Of a stretch of DNA of 64,000 bases, positions 24,121 through 37,113 are shown piece after piece. The notes beneath the pieces were generated by a model. That model was not told the DNA's origin. It ran no database searches and saw nothing but the letters and a program-made list of their open reading frames with translations. Where the stretch lies: the NCBI GenBank assembly GCA_947561585.1, contig CANNZV010001148.1, positions 114,266 through 178,265 of the forward strand. Reading direction: 5' to 3'. The position numbers and the translations under genes are program-made. The stretch's first letter is position 1. Every line of letters begins with the position of its first letter. The stretch is from Caprella mutica. Taxonomy: Eukaryota > Arthropoda > Malacostraca > Amphipoda > Caprellidae.

Positions 24121-26659
24121 ATGACTACACTGACTGGACTCTTTCAAAATTACTTCTGCAAATGCTTTCAAAATTCTATATTTCAATTCGATAATCATTA
24201 TCTTCATTGAAACTCAAAAATTGATCGTAATGACACTCGTATATCATTTTCTATGAAGAAAATGTTAATTCCACAAAGATCAAAATGATATATTTGTTTC
24301 ATATTTCGAAGGAATCTAACTTACGATATAAGACATATCATAAGACTGAATATTAGATAATTTACCAGTATCTAATATTTTTAGGTTTATATTTATTTGA
24401 AAACAATCAAACAGGAGGTATAGTAATAGAAAATTTATCATCAATTGAGTTAAACTTGTTCATAAGATGGTGAAATTAATCGATTTTCAAACACAAAAAA
24501 GTAAATTAAGTATTTGGAGTAATCTTCCAAAAGTCTTATAAATACATATTTGAGAACCATTATCAATCTTTTATTTAAATGTACAATTAAAGATGCAAAA
24601 ATTAAAATGTAAAAGTTATATTGAATATTAAAAGATTGAATTTTAATTTGAAATATTAACTTGCTCTTAATGTAAATGTAAATGTAAATTATGTAATAAA
24701 TATATGTTATTCTTGTTAGTTACAACTGGTATTTTCCTATTCCAGATTCAAAAGATACGAATATATTTCGAATGATAAATCCCCAAACTCTTTCTGTTGC
24801 CAATTGTCAGCATGAGAATTGACGTTTTCTCCCTTAGGTGCTTTGCTCTGCATTACAGGCGATCATTTGGATAGAGTCCAGACTATCATTATGTAGGTAC
24901 TTACTGAGTAGAAAGTACGCCACAAACTTCCTCAATTGACAGATAACATATAGTGTCTCTTAAGGAACCTATCCTTAACTCAATACATTTATATATAAAA
25001 ATAAAAATAAAGTTAAATTTGATTAAATTAAATGTTGTAAATGTATATTGATCATTTATGATATGATGTAATATATTTATTTCACACATCATGATAATAT
25101 TAGAATTAATTGTAGAAATTCATCAAGAATTAAAGATGTAAATACTTTGAATTTCTTATGAAGTTGGCAAGGAAAATTGAAAGAGAATCATGCGGCGACA
25201 TTCCTATTAGTTTAATATCATTTAATCAGTTCTTAATATTTTAATGTTTTCTTAATACGTATCATGCTTGAGTGGAAATGAAAGTTACTCCAAAAGTCTC
25301 AACAGTCAGTTTTTATGAATAGAAGTAATTTATTCTGATAATTTATGGTAAATTTAAGCTACTTCCAATCTTTATTATATTGTATTCTAAGTAATAAAAA
25401 AATTCTCAAATAGCTAATCGTTTCCCAATATTGATAAAATAATTAGAAAAAACTAATTTTAATCAAATAAATCATGTTTTGAATATGTTGATAGTAATGT
25501 TGTGTTGTTATAAATGGCGAACCTTCTTCTAATGTTTTTTGTAAGTTCCCTGTATGAAGGCATAATAAAATTAAGCCGTTGAAAACATTCTACCTATGTA
25601 CGTTGATGAAATGCGGGAAACAATTTATTTCTTACTTCTCTCATCAGAGTTAATGATGAGAAGTAAAAATTATTTTTCAGTATGAAAGAAGACTTCTAGT
25701 AGTTGAACATCAACATAATAATAAAAAATTTAATTTAAAATGAATAATGAATAAAATATCTCATTTTATTTATACTATACGTGGAAGATTAAATTTTAAT
25801 TTTTGTACCATGCTTTTCGAAATTAGCTTGGAACGGTAATTGATGATTATAATGGAAATATCATACGCTATATTCATACGGCAATGTGTAAAAATAATTA
25901 TATTCGGCATAAAGATTCGACCATCTTGTTCCAACAAAGTCAATTGATATTCATTGCAAGTGCAGCTTAAATTATCATTGAGTTAATCTGGATAAGGAAT
26001 AAGATTTTCAACATTATGTACCAGTTTCTTTACTCATTATAGAAAATCACTGTACGAAATAAAATAATATTGTCAGCATTTCGTTTGATTGTGCTAAAAT
26101 TGGATTTCCCTAATACTAAAATCAGATTTGTTACTAAGGAAGGAAAAGTTCCTTTTGATTGTGCAATACGCGTTGAAAGTTTTTATACAGTAATTAATCA
26201 TGAGTTTATATCAATTAAAATTTCATATAACTTGTCTTTCTTGCAAACATTAACTTTTTCCTTGTCATATACATAAACATTAAACAATTTTATTTTTAAT
26301 AATTTAACATATACACTCTTGGTTGAACTCCCAATGTTATTAAAGCAAGGTGACTTATCTAAGTAAATGGTGTCTTAAATTCAACTATACTCTATTGCGA
26401 CAGGAAATCATCAATTTAAATATTATCATTCATTAGCCCATTCATTTTTTGCACAGTATATTATTCTCTATGGCAATACTTTTGGCACCCATTTAATTCT
26501 TCAACGCCTAACACAAAGTAGAGGTCCAATAATTTGTTCTTGATAGATCAACATTAGATGAATAACGTTTTCAAGAATGTATATGTTAAAAAAATATATT
26601 TTTAAATGTTTGGGTGGTTCAAAATTTAAAATCATTAAGTGGCATAGCCGATTTATTTG
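24121..26659. other. AT-rich tract, nothing assigned
   Basis: Low-complexity AT sequence with short chance frames only. Confidence 0.4.
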
Positions 26660-26724
26660 TTAACGCCTCAAATTGCAAGAATATGATCATATGAAATAAA
26701 TTTAGACATTATATGATGATTTTC

Positions 26725-26764
26725 CAATGTCCTTCTCAAAGGACATTGACCGTTATAGGGTTAA
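26725..26764. repeat. Perfect 10-bp hairpin beside a TTAA
   Basis: CAATGTCCTT (26725-26734) and AAGGACATTG (26739-26748) form a perfect stem with a four-base loop. Twelve bases on, the sequence reads ATAGGGTTAA, the minus-strand form TTAACCCTAT of a piggyBac-type end. A possible partner TTAA lies at 26660-26663, but the two ends do not pair well, so a MITE is only suspected. Confidence 0.35.
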
Positions 26765-27369
26765 AATCTCATCATTATATTGATAAACGATATGTTAAGA
26801 ATTTTTCTATATGTAAAACGAAATAAAAAATTGTATTCCTTCCATACCTACAAATACAATGTATTTTATTATTAAGATTCTTAAATTTTTATGACGTATA
26901 CAATTATTATGTGATTTTAATTTTTTATATAACAGTTTAATAATAAAACATAATATACAATACACAGTTCAAAACTATATTAATATTGATTACATTGTTT
27001 CAATGATTTTTATCAATATAGTGACCACTTATTTGAATCAAGCAAGTATCTACAATTTCAATGTTCAATGTTCATATTATATTCGTTTCTTCGATGGAAA
27101 TCTGGCAATTGTTCTAGTATTTTCTCACGTATTTATAGGATATAGATCCGAGTCTCTCACTTTGCAGTCCACTCACACAGTTCCGCCTCTCCTAAAATCT
27201 AATAGCCATGAATACTAAGTAACTGAGACTCTAAATACTGACTTGGGTAATGTTAATTATTAGAGTGAGATATTGAAACAAACGATAACATATATTTTTA
27301 TTTTATCACTTGTTGAAAGTTTATTTAGTTGAATTGTATAAATATAATTTATTAATCTTTCTTACCTGA
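26765..27369. other. AT-rich spacer, nothing assigned
   Basis: No recognisable coding, RNA or repeat signal. Confidence 0.4.
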
Positions 27370-27445
27370 ATGTATGAATTATAAGAAAAAAAGTATAATG
27401 TATGAATTATAAGAAAAAAAGTATAATGTATGAATTATAAGAAGG
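27370..27445 (+). repeat. 28-bp tandem repeat, about 2.7 copies
   Basis: ATGTATGAATTATAAGAAAA and the following AAAAGTATA repeat with a 28-bp period (ATG at 27370, 27398 and 27426). The first two copies are almost identical, so the expansion is recent. Confidence 0.85.
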
Positions 27446-28340
27446 AAAAAACTAAAGAAAATTAATTCATTATTTCCATAATTGGTGTAATAGATAATTA
27501 GAAAATAAAAAAGATTCTCTTACATATTCGTTTGACTTTTTTTTCAAAAATATAAAAAGTTTTATTTATGTAGGAATCGAAACGTATTTCTATATGAAAA
27601 TATAACAAAACTTAAATTATACAAGAAATCATATAAAACTGAGATTTTACACTTGAAATGAACTCGTGTAAATTTATAAATACAACTGTTAACTCAATAT
27701 AAATTCTACACATTCAAACAAATGATAACGTGAAGGAGAAAATTTAAGATTATTTACTTAGAAGCTTACTGCAACAGCAATAAAAGTATCAACGCTTTGA
27801 ATAAATTTTCATTTCCTTGAAATATAAGAAACCAGTTGAGTGGCTTATGTTGTGGTGGAGAGGAAATATAAAAGGATTTAGTTGAAATGTTATTTATTTT
27901 ATATTGAAGTATCTGAAATCAGCAATATTATTCATATTATAATTATCATATACTTTGATACGATGACGATCAAATAATTTAGATATTATTCACTAATCTA
28001 ATCAATTTATGTAATTCGGGAGCCGTAACAATAGTAAGGTTTTTTTAAACGATGTTCTTCGTTTAGCTCAAAAAAAATGCATTGTTAAATATCTGCTGAA
28101 AAATGTACTCTAAACTGCCAAACTTGAAAGAAGTTGAAGTGCTGTTAGAAAAAAAAGTAATAGTATGCTAGAATAACAATGGTAAGTGTATGTATAGTAC
28201 ATTGAGCAAATCATGAAGAAATAATGGATGGAAACTTTCCTATAAATCTATAGATTTTTCATAATATTATACAGGAACATAATTATAAAAATAATAGTCA
28301 ATATCACTTTACTTATAAGTTAATAATGAAATTCATAAAC
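27446..28340. other. AT-rich tract, nothing assigned
   Basis: No signal recognised. Confidence 0.4.
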
Positions 28341-28348
28341 GTTATAAT

Positions 28349-28531
28349 CTAAATTGTAAAGGAAAATGGTCTCTCATTTGACATCTCTTTTCCGTTGAAT
28401 TTATTTTGGTTACAATCTTCATTCGGAAACTCTTTTCTTTGCGAAATCCCTTTGTAGTCATTTTGCCATGCATTCGCTTGATTTAGAAACAAAAGACCCA
28501 AGAGGAAAGAATAAATAGAAAAATTGAACAT
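28349..28531 (-). CDS. Short frame with a signal-peptide-like start, unproven
   Basis: A 60-codon frame begins MFNFSIYSFLLGLLFLNQAN, with a hydrophobic core (residues 7-16) and a plausible cleavage after NQANA. The rest is polar (WQNDYKGISQRKEF...) and includes one cysteine. The ATG has an A-rich context. No paired dibasic sites or known peptide motif support a neuropeptide. It could equally be chance in AT-rich DNA or a first exon. Confidence 0.15.
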   Translation of the reverse strand: MFNFSIYSFLLGLLFLNQANAWQNDYKGISQRKEFPNEDCNQNKFNGKEMSNERPFSFTI

Positions 28532-28534
28532 TTT

Positions 28535-29470
28535 TTTATTTTGTTTTTTTCATTCGAATTTAATAGTGAGTATTCATCAATAAATAGTTTTATAAATTCT
28601 ATGTTGCAACCCAAACTGGACAATATGCTCTCTTTAAAGTCACCTATAATAGGGGAATATTTGAAGAATGTAAAGACTGTATCAGTCATTTCAACTTCCT
28701 TTCTCTTCAGCTGACTCAGCAATTTGCAGATCAAATTGAAGATGTTGAGAAAAGCTCCAACTTTGTGTCTCGGGTGCCATTGGAGTTCAGAGCGAATAGC
28801 CTAATGAACACAACTCTGAATTATCAGGTTTGGCCTTTTTGATGACTAGAAGGAAATAAAACACTCAATACTGGAAACTTAGATTTATTTGTGGAAAGTA
28901 AACATACTGTCATATCTCATCATGAAGTAAAATCAGGTGAAGAAAGACGTATGTGAATTGCAAACAATAGCTATTATTTTAAAACGGGCAAACTATATAG
29001 TATTCTTTTAAATTAAACTACTGCCAAAATATATATGAGGTAAATCTATAAGATGTTCTCGAACTATTTTGAGTTAATTAATATTAATTGAATTTTCAGT
29101 TTTGAGGTTATTTATAATTGATTAAATAAAACTTTTTTAGTGCATTAATTCAAATTGACACTAAAAATATTTATATTTATTTAAATTGCATCTCACCTTT
29201 TAAACTTGTACTATTTTATTTATCTATTTAAACTTAGAAAATAAACAATTTACGGGGAAAAACAATCCTCCTGGCAAAATTTCTGTCACTGCTATGAAAT
29301 ATAATAAAGTAGCTACTCCATGTAATAAAATCATATTTGTAATTTTATTTTATGTAGAAACTCGTAAAGAGTTGAATCATTAATTTCCTAAAAAATATTT
29401 CCTTCAATTTTTAACATTCTTTTAATGTTAGTTTCCTGTTTCATTTTAGTAAAATATTAAATGATATTAT
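28535..29470. other. AT-rich tract, nothing firm
   Basis: A somewhat less AT-rich patch at 28740-28860 has no readable domain. Otherwise nothing was seen. Confidence 0.4.
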
Positions 29471-30397
29471 TAGAGCCCGGACTTTTAGGACATTTAAGGA
29501 CCTAAAAAAAGGCATTTTAGGACCTAGAAAAAGGCATTTAAGGACCTAAAAAATGGCATTTTAGGACCTATCAATGTATTTTAGGACCTAAATACAACAA
29601 TTTAAGACTTATGCATCCACTTTTAAGATTAATAAATAGGTATTTACAACGAATAAATCAGCATTTTGAAATATAAAATTGACAGCTTTTAGTCCGTTTA
29701 AATGAAAAAAATGGTGAAAACAAATAAATAATTCATCCCTTAAAAATTCAATGAATCTTGTTTCAAGTATATTCATTCAAATTAAACCTAAAAGTATTAT
29801 AAAAAAGTTAGGTAAATTGAAATTCATGAAATGAAACTAATTCCAATATTAAATTCGAAATTTGTATTTATAGTAGTAGACAACCGTGTAGTAGACAACC
29901 TCAGATTAAACAAATCATACATTAGATAATTAGATACTCTGAAATTATATAATTTTTGTCGCCTGGCAGTTTTTCTATTGTAAATATTACAAATATCCCT
30001 AGGTTCTACATATCTCTCTCTTTGAATAGTTTTTTATTCACTATTTTGTGAATGGCACAGTCTGTGATAAAAAATTGATGCAAAGAATCACAGAAAACGA
30101 GTTACAGTGGTGACTATATTAATTTTTGAAGTGATATTATTAGTTTATTTGTATAATAATTCAGAAATTTTTTTATTGAATTATAACGCTCTATAAATTT
30201 GTCAAAATAACCCATCAACTTTACCGACTTACCAAATAATTATTTAATAATATAAGAAGCCCAAAATAAGACCCAAAATAAGTTTATGATATTTTAGGAC
30301 TTTATGGCATTAATTGACTCTATTGCATTTATTGACTTTATGGCCTTTTAGGGCTTTTATGGCATTTTAGGACTTTATGGCATTTGTCCGGGCTCTA
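29471..30397. mobile_element. Non-autonomous hAT-type element with an 8-bp target duplication
   Basis: The ends TAGAGCCCGGAC (29471-29482) and GTCCGGGCTCTA (30386-30397) are perfect inverted repeats. Immediately outside stand GATATTAT and GATATGAT, an 8-bp direct repeat with one change. Short terminal repeats with an 8-bp duplication are the hallmark of hAT elements. Both arms carry subterminal arrays: TTTTAGGACCTA units beside AAAAAAGGCATT on the left, and TTTTAGGACTTTATGGCATT units on the right. The interior is AT-rich with no transposase frame, so it would depend on an enzyme from elsewhere. Confidence 0.75.
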
Positions 30398-31586
30398 GAT
30401 ATGATGATATTTTATTTCAATGCTAATGATAGAAAATACAGACTTTAAGCCTTTTTTACCAAGATTATATTTATCAGCTTATTTTGAAGGAACATACATT
30501 ATACAATATACATTTGTCTATCTTAATTTATATATATATGTAATATAAGAGTACGGCTGTAAAGTTAATTGTGTTTTGTTATTCTGAAGGCTGCGTGGGA
30601 TGTGATTCTTATGGCACGATTGAAACCTTATTTTTCATTCTATAAATCTGATGTTTTGAACAAGAAACCTGAAAGTTTTTATCTCAGTGTATCATTTTAT
30701 AAACATATATAGTTGTAGATTTACCTTTATCTGTGATATTGTATTTTTTTATTAACTAATATTAGTATCTGACCTATTCTGTATTTTTAGGGTTAGTGTT
30801 TCGCAGAAAAAACATCAAATATTATTTGATAATGCAAATTTTAGATAAGTAAGTGGGCCAATTGACATACAGTACATTTACAATGTCCTCATACCTACAA
30901 TATTTCCAACAGATGGGATTAGAATTCATCAACACTACGTATATTCCAAATATATGTAATATTGTCATGTATCAAAAGAATAGTTTCATTTGTTATATAA
31001 TTAATGAAATAATTCATAATGATGTGAATCTTGTTCTGATGCATTACTTATATTCCAGTGAGCTTATAATTATAATAAACACCAATTGTTTTGTTTTTAC
31101 CTAAAATATTTCGAGATTAAAAGGTATGGAATGTTGAAATGTCTTCAACATTTACGTTGAATAATATTTCATAGCAGAAGAAGAAAGGATTAGTGTATCT
31201 TTAGGTATAATTGAAATTTCTTAAATGTTAAATTCATTTTCTTCTATCTTCAGCATACTCAATAATTACAGGAACAGTAAAAGAAAAAAATGATCCAGAT
31301 AAAACGATTCATTGGATGTACTAGACACAAGATTTATATTTTGAAAGACTAAAATATCAAGTATTTTTACAGTCTGAAGACAGTAGTTGTATGATGATCA
31401 CGCTACTCACTTATTGAGGAAATATATATATCAAAAGGTATTGTAATTTTTGAAAATAGTGTATTGATTATTTTCTTGCTTAAAAAAATAAGTGTAGGGA
31501 TAATTTTTCTATCACAGTACTAATCACAGTCTAACAATTATCTTTATTTAGAGTGACAAAGAACATTAAGAAATAAATGACATACT
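30398..31586. other. AT-rich tract, nothing assigned
   Basis: The frame 30853-31104 shows no recognisable domain. Confidence 0.4.
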
Positions 31587-31637
31587 TCTCTGCTCTACGA
31601 CCATGACTCCGACCATCGCCAATGACAGTGGCCTCCA
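31587..31637 (-). repeat. Second copy of the ~50-bp repeat at 8668-8720
   Basis: CTGCTCTACGACCATGACTC, then CGACCATCGCCAATGACAGT, is the reverse complement of the 8.67-kb copy with a few changes. The flanks differ. Confidence 0.5.
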
Positions 31638-34600
31638 ACTGACTATGACGTGCCTATATCAGGCAATAAACGTAATGAAAAATCTGTAAATGTAAGTTAA
31701 GATCAGATAGTTTGAGGATATGCACACAGCTAAATGTATATTATAATATATCAGAGAATGGAGTTTTTGAATGCAACTTCATGAGTTCTAACAAAGAGAT
31801 GTTAATAACTGTTCATGATAATTAGTAAAATGAATTTGCTAAGCTTTTTAAAGGTGGAAAATTACAATATGTGAGACACGTATTGTCTCATCTAAAAATT
31901 GACTTAGTAAACCCACAATTGTTTCACCTGTCGAATACTCCAACTTTAATTATTTGAGAATTGAGTCAAAGTAGAGTAATTAATAAAACTGGAAGTCTAC
32001 TATTAATTTGGAAAATTTATTAAACTTTTGGATATTATTCATTTTCATTTGATTAGATTCCAGTAGATAAAAATCTCATCATCGTCATATAATGACTGCT
32101 AATTTCCAAAGGCTACTTTTTTTAACACTTTCGCGCCGATATTTTATTCTGAACCCGTTGTAACTTTTATTAGATTGTTTTGATATTTCTGGAATGTTTG
32201 GAGGCTTCTTAATCGATCTGCAAAGCCATTTTTTTTGTTATGGGACATATATGATCCCATTTGAATCATCCATTGGTTGGTATTTTTCCACTAGGCTCCT
32301 GGACCAGCAACTAGGGTTGTGACCAAAATTATGCACTTAAAATCATAGATCTTAAGAATATCATAGACGAAACAAAATGAAATGGTATCGAATACTATAT
32401 ACCGTTTGTTCAGAACAATTCAATAATCTTTAATTCAATCCGTCTATAATATTGTCAGGATCTATGATCACATCCCCAGATATGACTATTGCTATATTAT
32501 TGATTCATATAAGTAAATTATATTTACATATTACTGAATTACATGTTTTTTGTACACACAGTAAATAGCATATTGTGAAGTTGGTCATAATATATACAAT
32601 ATATAATACCATTTGTTCAATTTAATATTTTACAATGGAAACAGTAATTAATCTATTTCGTTTGATACTTTTGATACAAATAACATTGGAAAAGTTTCTG
32701 AAATTTGAAAAGTTCGCCAATTTACTTGTTTTCAAGTTTCTGTCCCTTGTTTTGATCTCCTAACCAATTAACTATTGCAGCTACAGCAAATGACCCACTT
32801 TCTAGGCAGCGTCTCATGAAAGTAAAATGAGAACATGAGGTGAGTGAGTAATGGGGTATTAAATGTATATTAATCTGGTGATAGTAATAAATATAAATCA
32901 TGACGAATAAACTTTAATACAGAGGTTATCGTCAATGGCGATATCCTAGGTAATAAAGTTAATGTTTTAAACTTCTCAAATATTTTCATTGTACATAAAC
33001 ATAAGATTACCATTCAAATGCGATTTTTGAGGGCTTGCTAATATTCTTTATCAGATTTATCTATCGCATTACCGCAATTTCATTAATTTAGGATAAAAAG
33101 AATATGAAACATATTTGTAGAGAATATAAAGAATATTTCAGAGTATTAAAGAATATATTTGTTTTTGTATACTTTATGCTTTTATATTCTTTTAGGAATA
33201 AATTATTATCATTATCAATATGGAGAATAATTTTCAATAAAATAATAAGCATATTTCATAGATAATGGTGTTACAACACTGTTTATCAGTTGTTAGAAAT
33301 ATATACCCTATTAATTTTAACTTACTCATATCCTGTCTACTCTGGACTACTCGGTTAACTGACACTCTATTAATGAGATAAAAATGAAATGCCAGTAGAC
33401 ATCTCCTAATTTATCGACAAGGTATCTTAATTAGACGTGGAATGGAGAGGTAAATATCTTATGTGATATATAATTACTTTTTTTTCTAAAGGAAATTAAT
33501 AATCGGTCATTTCCTTTCAGTTCAAAAATTCCAAACTAAACAATTATTGATCTATTTTTGAAGACCCTAAAATGATAATTTTATGCTCACTCTATTTTAA
33601 TTTCATTTTTTTCATCAGCATGTAAATCTCAAAGCGAAACTAAAAAACAATTCATTTCAATATAATATATTGTGGTTGATTTTCTGTGACGAGCTTAGGG
33701 ATTAAGAAATAAAGGTTATAACATCAAAATATTTTTGATAAATGAAGTCAACAAACATAGTTTTCATACGACATTTTCCACATATGAAAGTTTTTGTCAT
33801 ACATTGCCGATATTATATATAATCGTTTAAAATGTATTTGTCATTTGTGGCAGAAGAATAAATGCCAATAGTAATGTGATAGAAGAAAAGTGTTAATGCA
33901 TTATTGAGATTTTGATTAGCAGTAGCATCTTTTATACCGCCGATATAATATTGATTCTACAGTTACATAATTATATCATGATATTTACAGATATCTGATA
34001 ATTACGGTGCCAAATGATAACTAGATAATACATTTCTCCAATCACATTTATATTACTAATATGAAACATATTGGTTCATCACTCGTGATTAATATGCATT
34101 GGCAATGACAAATGTTTACTGCATTGTCTTCTAAATCACAAACTGAGTCTGATTTACAAAAACTTCTTTCCTGGAGATAAATTTAGAGCATCTCTTCCAC
34201 TCCCTCAGCCAAAGTGTCTACTCTTTGCTTTTATATTCAGTGTTGCTGGTGCAACTCAAAATGTCTTGCTGCTAAGAGGAAGGTCTGGTAATACACTTTG
34301 GAAGTACAGTGTTATTTAGTACCTAACATGAGAAACTGAAAAAAGTATTTATCGTGATGGACTTCTATTCGTGTACCACTTTGCATTATAGGGTGGACCG
34401 TTTGTGGGATATCCCTATTTACATCAATACTTTATTTTATTTTATGAAACATGTTTGTCATATCGTTTTGAATTACAAAATTATTTTCAAAACCTCGCAT
34501 AATTTGGCAAATCTGTGATTGAGTGAAATCTAAAATGAAAATAAGAATCGCAATTCTATTTTATATTCTTCATCCTCTGCAACGCTTATACGCGTATTTA

Positions 34601-35482
34601 TTGGAACATTTTGCACGGATAAAAGTATTTGGAGTATTGTCATTTATTAGGATATTGCTAGGTTGATACTCAGCAAAGAGAAATTCAACATATATGGCCA
34701 TTGAAGTTAAAACATAACAAAAAACAGCAGTGCTTTTCTTACATTTGGATTTTAAATATTAATATACTATAATGATTATTGAGAATTGCGCCAATTGATA
34801 TTTAGTATCGTGCATGACATTCTAGAAAAGTTGTCTAATAATTATTTTAGATGGAGAGCAAAATCACGAGTGAGTTTCGATATATTTTTATATACAGTCC
34901 AATTGATAATGATATTTATTTATTGTTACTTTCTTCATGCTCAACTTTATAGAATACCAACGCGAAATATATATCCTTTATGTTTAATAACGATACTTGA
35001 AAAAAAGGATGACTAAACGATAATACTATCAAATTATGTGGATATCATACAGTTTATTACTAGAGATACAATAATTTTCCTATTAATTATTGCTTTACAG
35101 TGCAATCATTAGAAATTTTCTGTTACCTGTTACCTGGTAGAGTTTGAAAAGTTAAATTCTCTCATTTTTAGCAACTTGTATCACCACCAACTGCAGAGAA
35201 TGATATTGAACAAACAAGAAGGAGAATTTTCATGTCTGGCAATCTCCAATAATTGCTCAGCAAACAAAGAACAATATTGGTTAACAGTTTATTATAATTA
35301 TTTGAAGGAATTATGGAATTTAATGGACTATAATTGTGTGTGGAGAATCCAGTCATTCTAGCAATAAAGCTTTAGTAACAATTTCTACAATACTCTTAGA
35401 AAGATGTTAATATTGATGATGTATTAATGGTGATGTAAGATAATAATAATTTTTTGTATAATTTATACGTTACTTAGACTTT
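31638..35482. other. AT-rich tract with one possible solitary piggyBac end
   Basis: TTAACACTTTCGCGCCG at about 32127 resembles a piggyBac-type end. A near-palindrome, ATGGGACATATATGATCCCA, follows at 32240, but no matching second end was found. The rest is unremarkable AT-rich sequence with no gene recognised. Confidence 0.3.
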
Positions 35483-35484
35483 TA

Positions 35485-37111
35485 CAGTAGCGGACAAAAT
35501 ATAAGGGTAGGCCAGTTAACTAAATATTTAATTTCATAAAAAGTACAGATACCACATTATTGAAATTTTGCACGTATATTCATATAGACCTCATATGTAT
35601 TCGTATGGAATTTCAAAGCCTTTGGACAAAGATTCTAAGAATAGTTTCATATTATACTTCAAACATTAAATTTTGCTCTGATCAAAAGTTAAAGGTAGCC
35701 ATCATAAACTTTGAAATATTCGCGGATATATTGACAATAAACTTAATAATTTGTGAATAATTCTTTGCTATATCACTCAAATACATCTTCTAACACAAAA
35801 TTAAAATGATTTTGCTCAATATGAAGGAGTTATCCATCTTCTATTCATCCTCAGAAATGTCCACAAGTTTCCCCTCTGATACAGTCTCTAATTGTCGTTG
35901 AAAGAGATTTCTATTGCCACATGAAGGTCCAAAACGATTGTGCAACATATAGTGGCTCAACATAAGCAGTATGGAATTGTTGATTCCAAACAGAAGAATG
36001 GTAGACTTCCCAAAGCATTGCTGAAAGAAGATCATGCAAGTCTTCAAAGTAGCTTGCAAGGTAGTTTCAACACTTCTGGTCAATTTTTTTGTGAGATAGA
36101 TGTCATGTGTGGTGGAGCGGTGTCCCAGTCTACTTTTTCGCTTCGACTTCAACAAGTTGGTTTGCAATAATTTGTCCCTGCATCGAAGCTTTCAATCTCA
36201 AAAAAGAAACAGAAAGTGATACTTAAGTTTTGTCATGAATATGTCGTTTGGTCGATTGATCTGTGGTCGAAAGTACATTCTAGTGATGATGGAAGAAAAA
36301 TAGAAGTCTTTGGTTCTTATAGGAAAGTACAAATTAAACGAAAAGTTGGGAAATGGTAAATCTGAACTGCGCCAAGAAAATGGTTAATTTTTGAGGAGGT
36401 AGTGAGATGGTCTTGGTGGTCATTTTTTCTGCTGGACCTGGTCCCATTGTTCGTCTACGAGGAGGAGTTATTGCAGAAGTATAAAACAGCTCTTTCGACA
36501 TCACACTCTCCCCAATCAACAAGCAGCTGACCCTCAACCACAGAGTTTCAAGCAGGACAACGTACCCTACTACTTAGATAAAAAAATTACGACTCCATTA
36601 GAAGATGAAGAAATTGCTCTAATAAGCTTGCTTTCGCAGAGTCCTGACCTCAATCGAATTGGAATGTTTGGATAATAATTGGAGACTGTACTCAGAGAAG
36701 AAACATAAGAAATGTGGAAGACTTGTGGACATTTATCGACGACGAATAAAAGATGGATAACTCCTTCATATTGTGTCAAATTTGTAGAATTTTGTGGTAG
36801 AAGATGTATTGAAGTGATATAATATAGAATTATTCACAAATTATTAAGTTAATTGCCAATATCCTCGAATATTTCACAGTTTACGATGGCTACCCTTAAC
36901 TTTTGACCAGAGCAAAATTTAGTAATTGATGTAAAATATGGAACTATTCCTAGAATATTTGCCCAAATGCCTTGAAATTTCATACGAATATGTATGAGCT
37001 CTATATATGGAAATACATGCAAAATTTCAATTATGTGTGTTATGTACTTTTTATGAAATTAAAGATTTAGATAACTTGTTTTTGCCTACCCTTAAATTTT
37101 GTCCGCTACTG
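35485..37111. mobile_element. Tc1-like transposon with ~430-bp inverted arms
   Basis: The ends CAGTAGCGGACAAAAT and their complement face each other, with TA outside at 35483-35484 and 37112-37113. The inverted similarity does not stop at a short terminal repeat. It runs inward to about 35900 on the left and about 36671 on the right. On the right this zone includes the 3' part of the transposase gene and its trailer. The left arm therefore holds an inverted, slightly shortened copy of the gene's 3' end (about 60 codons, seen on the minus strand as ETVSEGKLVDISEDE). Confidence 0.85.
35935..36830 (+). pseudogene. Tc1-like transposase relic
   Basis: Plus-strand fragments in several frames line up in the order of a Tc1 transposase. 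First comes an N-terminal DNA-binding remnant (KNGRLPKALL, then STFSLRLQQVGLQ). A first catalytic region follows (LWSKVHSSDDGRKIEVFGSY, with SDD where SDE is usual). The second aspartate region reads FKQDNVPYY, the third SQSPDLNRIGMFG, where the expected glutamate after NPI is lost. A decayed C-terminus reads RNIRNVEDLWTFIDDE. Many stops and frame changes show that it is old and inactive. Confidence 0.75.
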
Positions 37112-37113
37112 TA

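Noticed and set aside
26660..26764. 100-bp TTAA-flanked MITE
   Set aside because: The TTAA sites are present, but the two ends do not pair convincingly. Only the internal hairpin was kept.
35841..36167. 108-codon minus-strand frame
   Set aside because: It is the inverted copy of the Tc1 gene end joined to the antisense of the Tc1 relic, not a separate gene.
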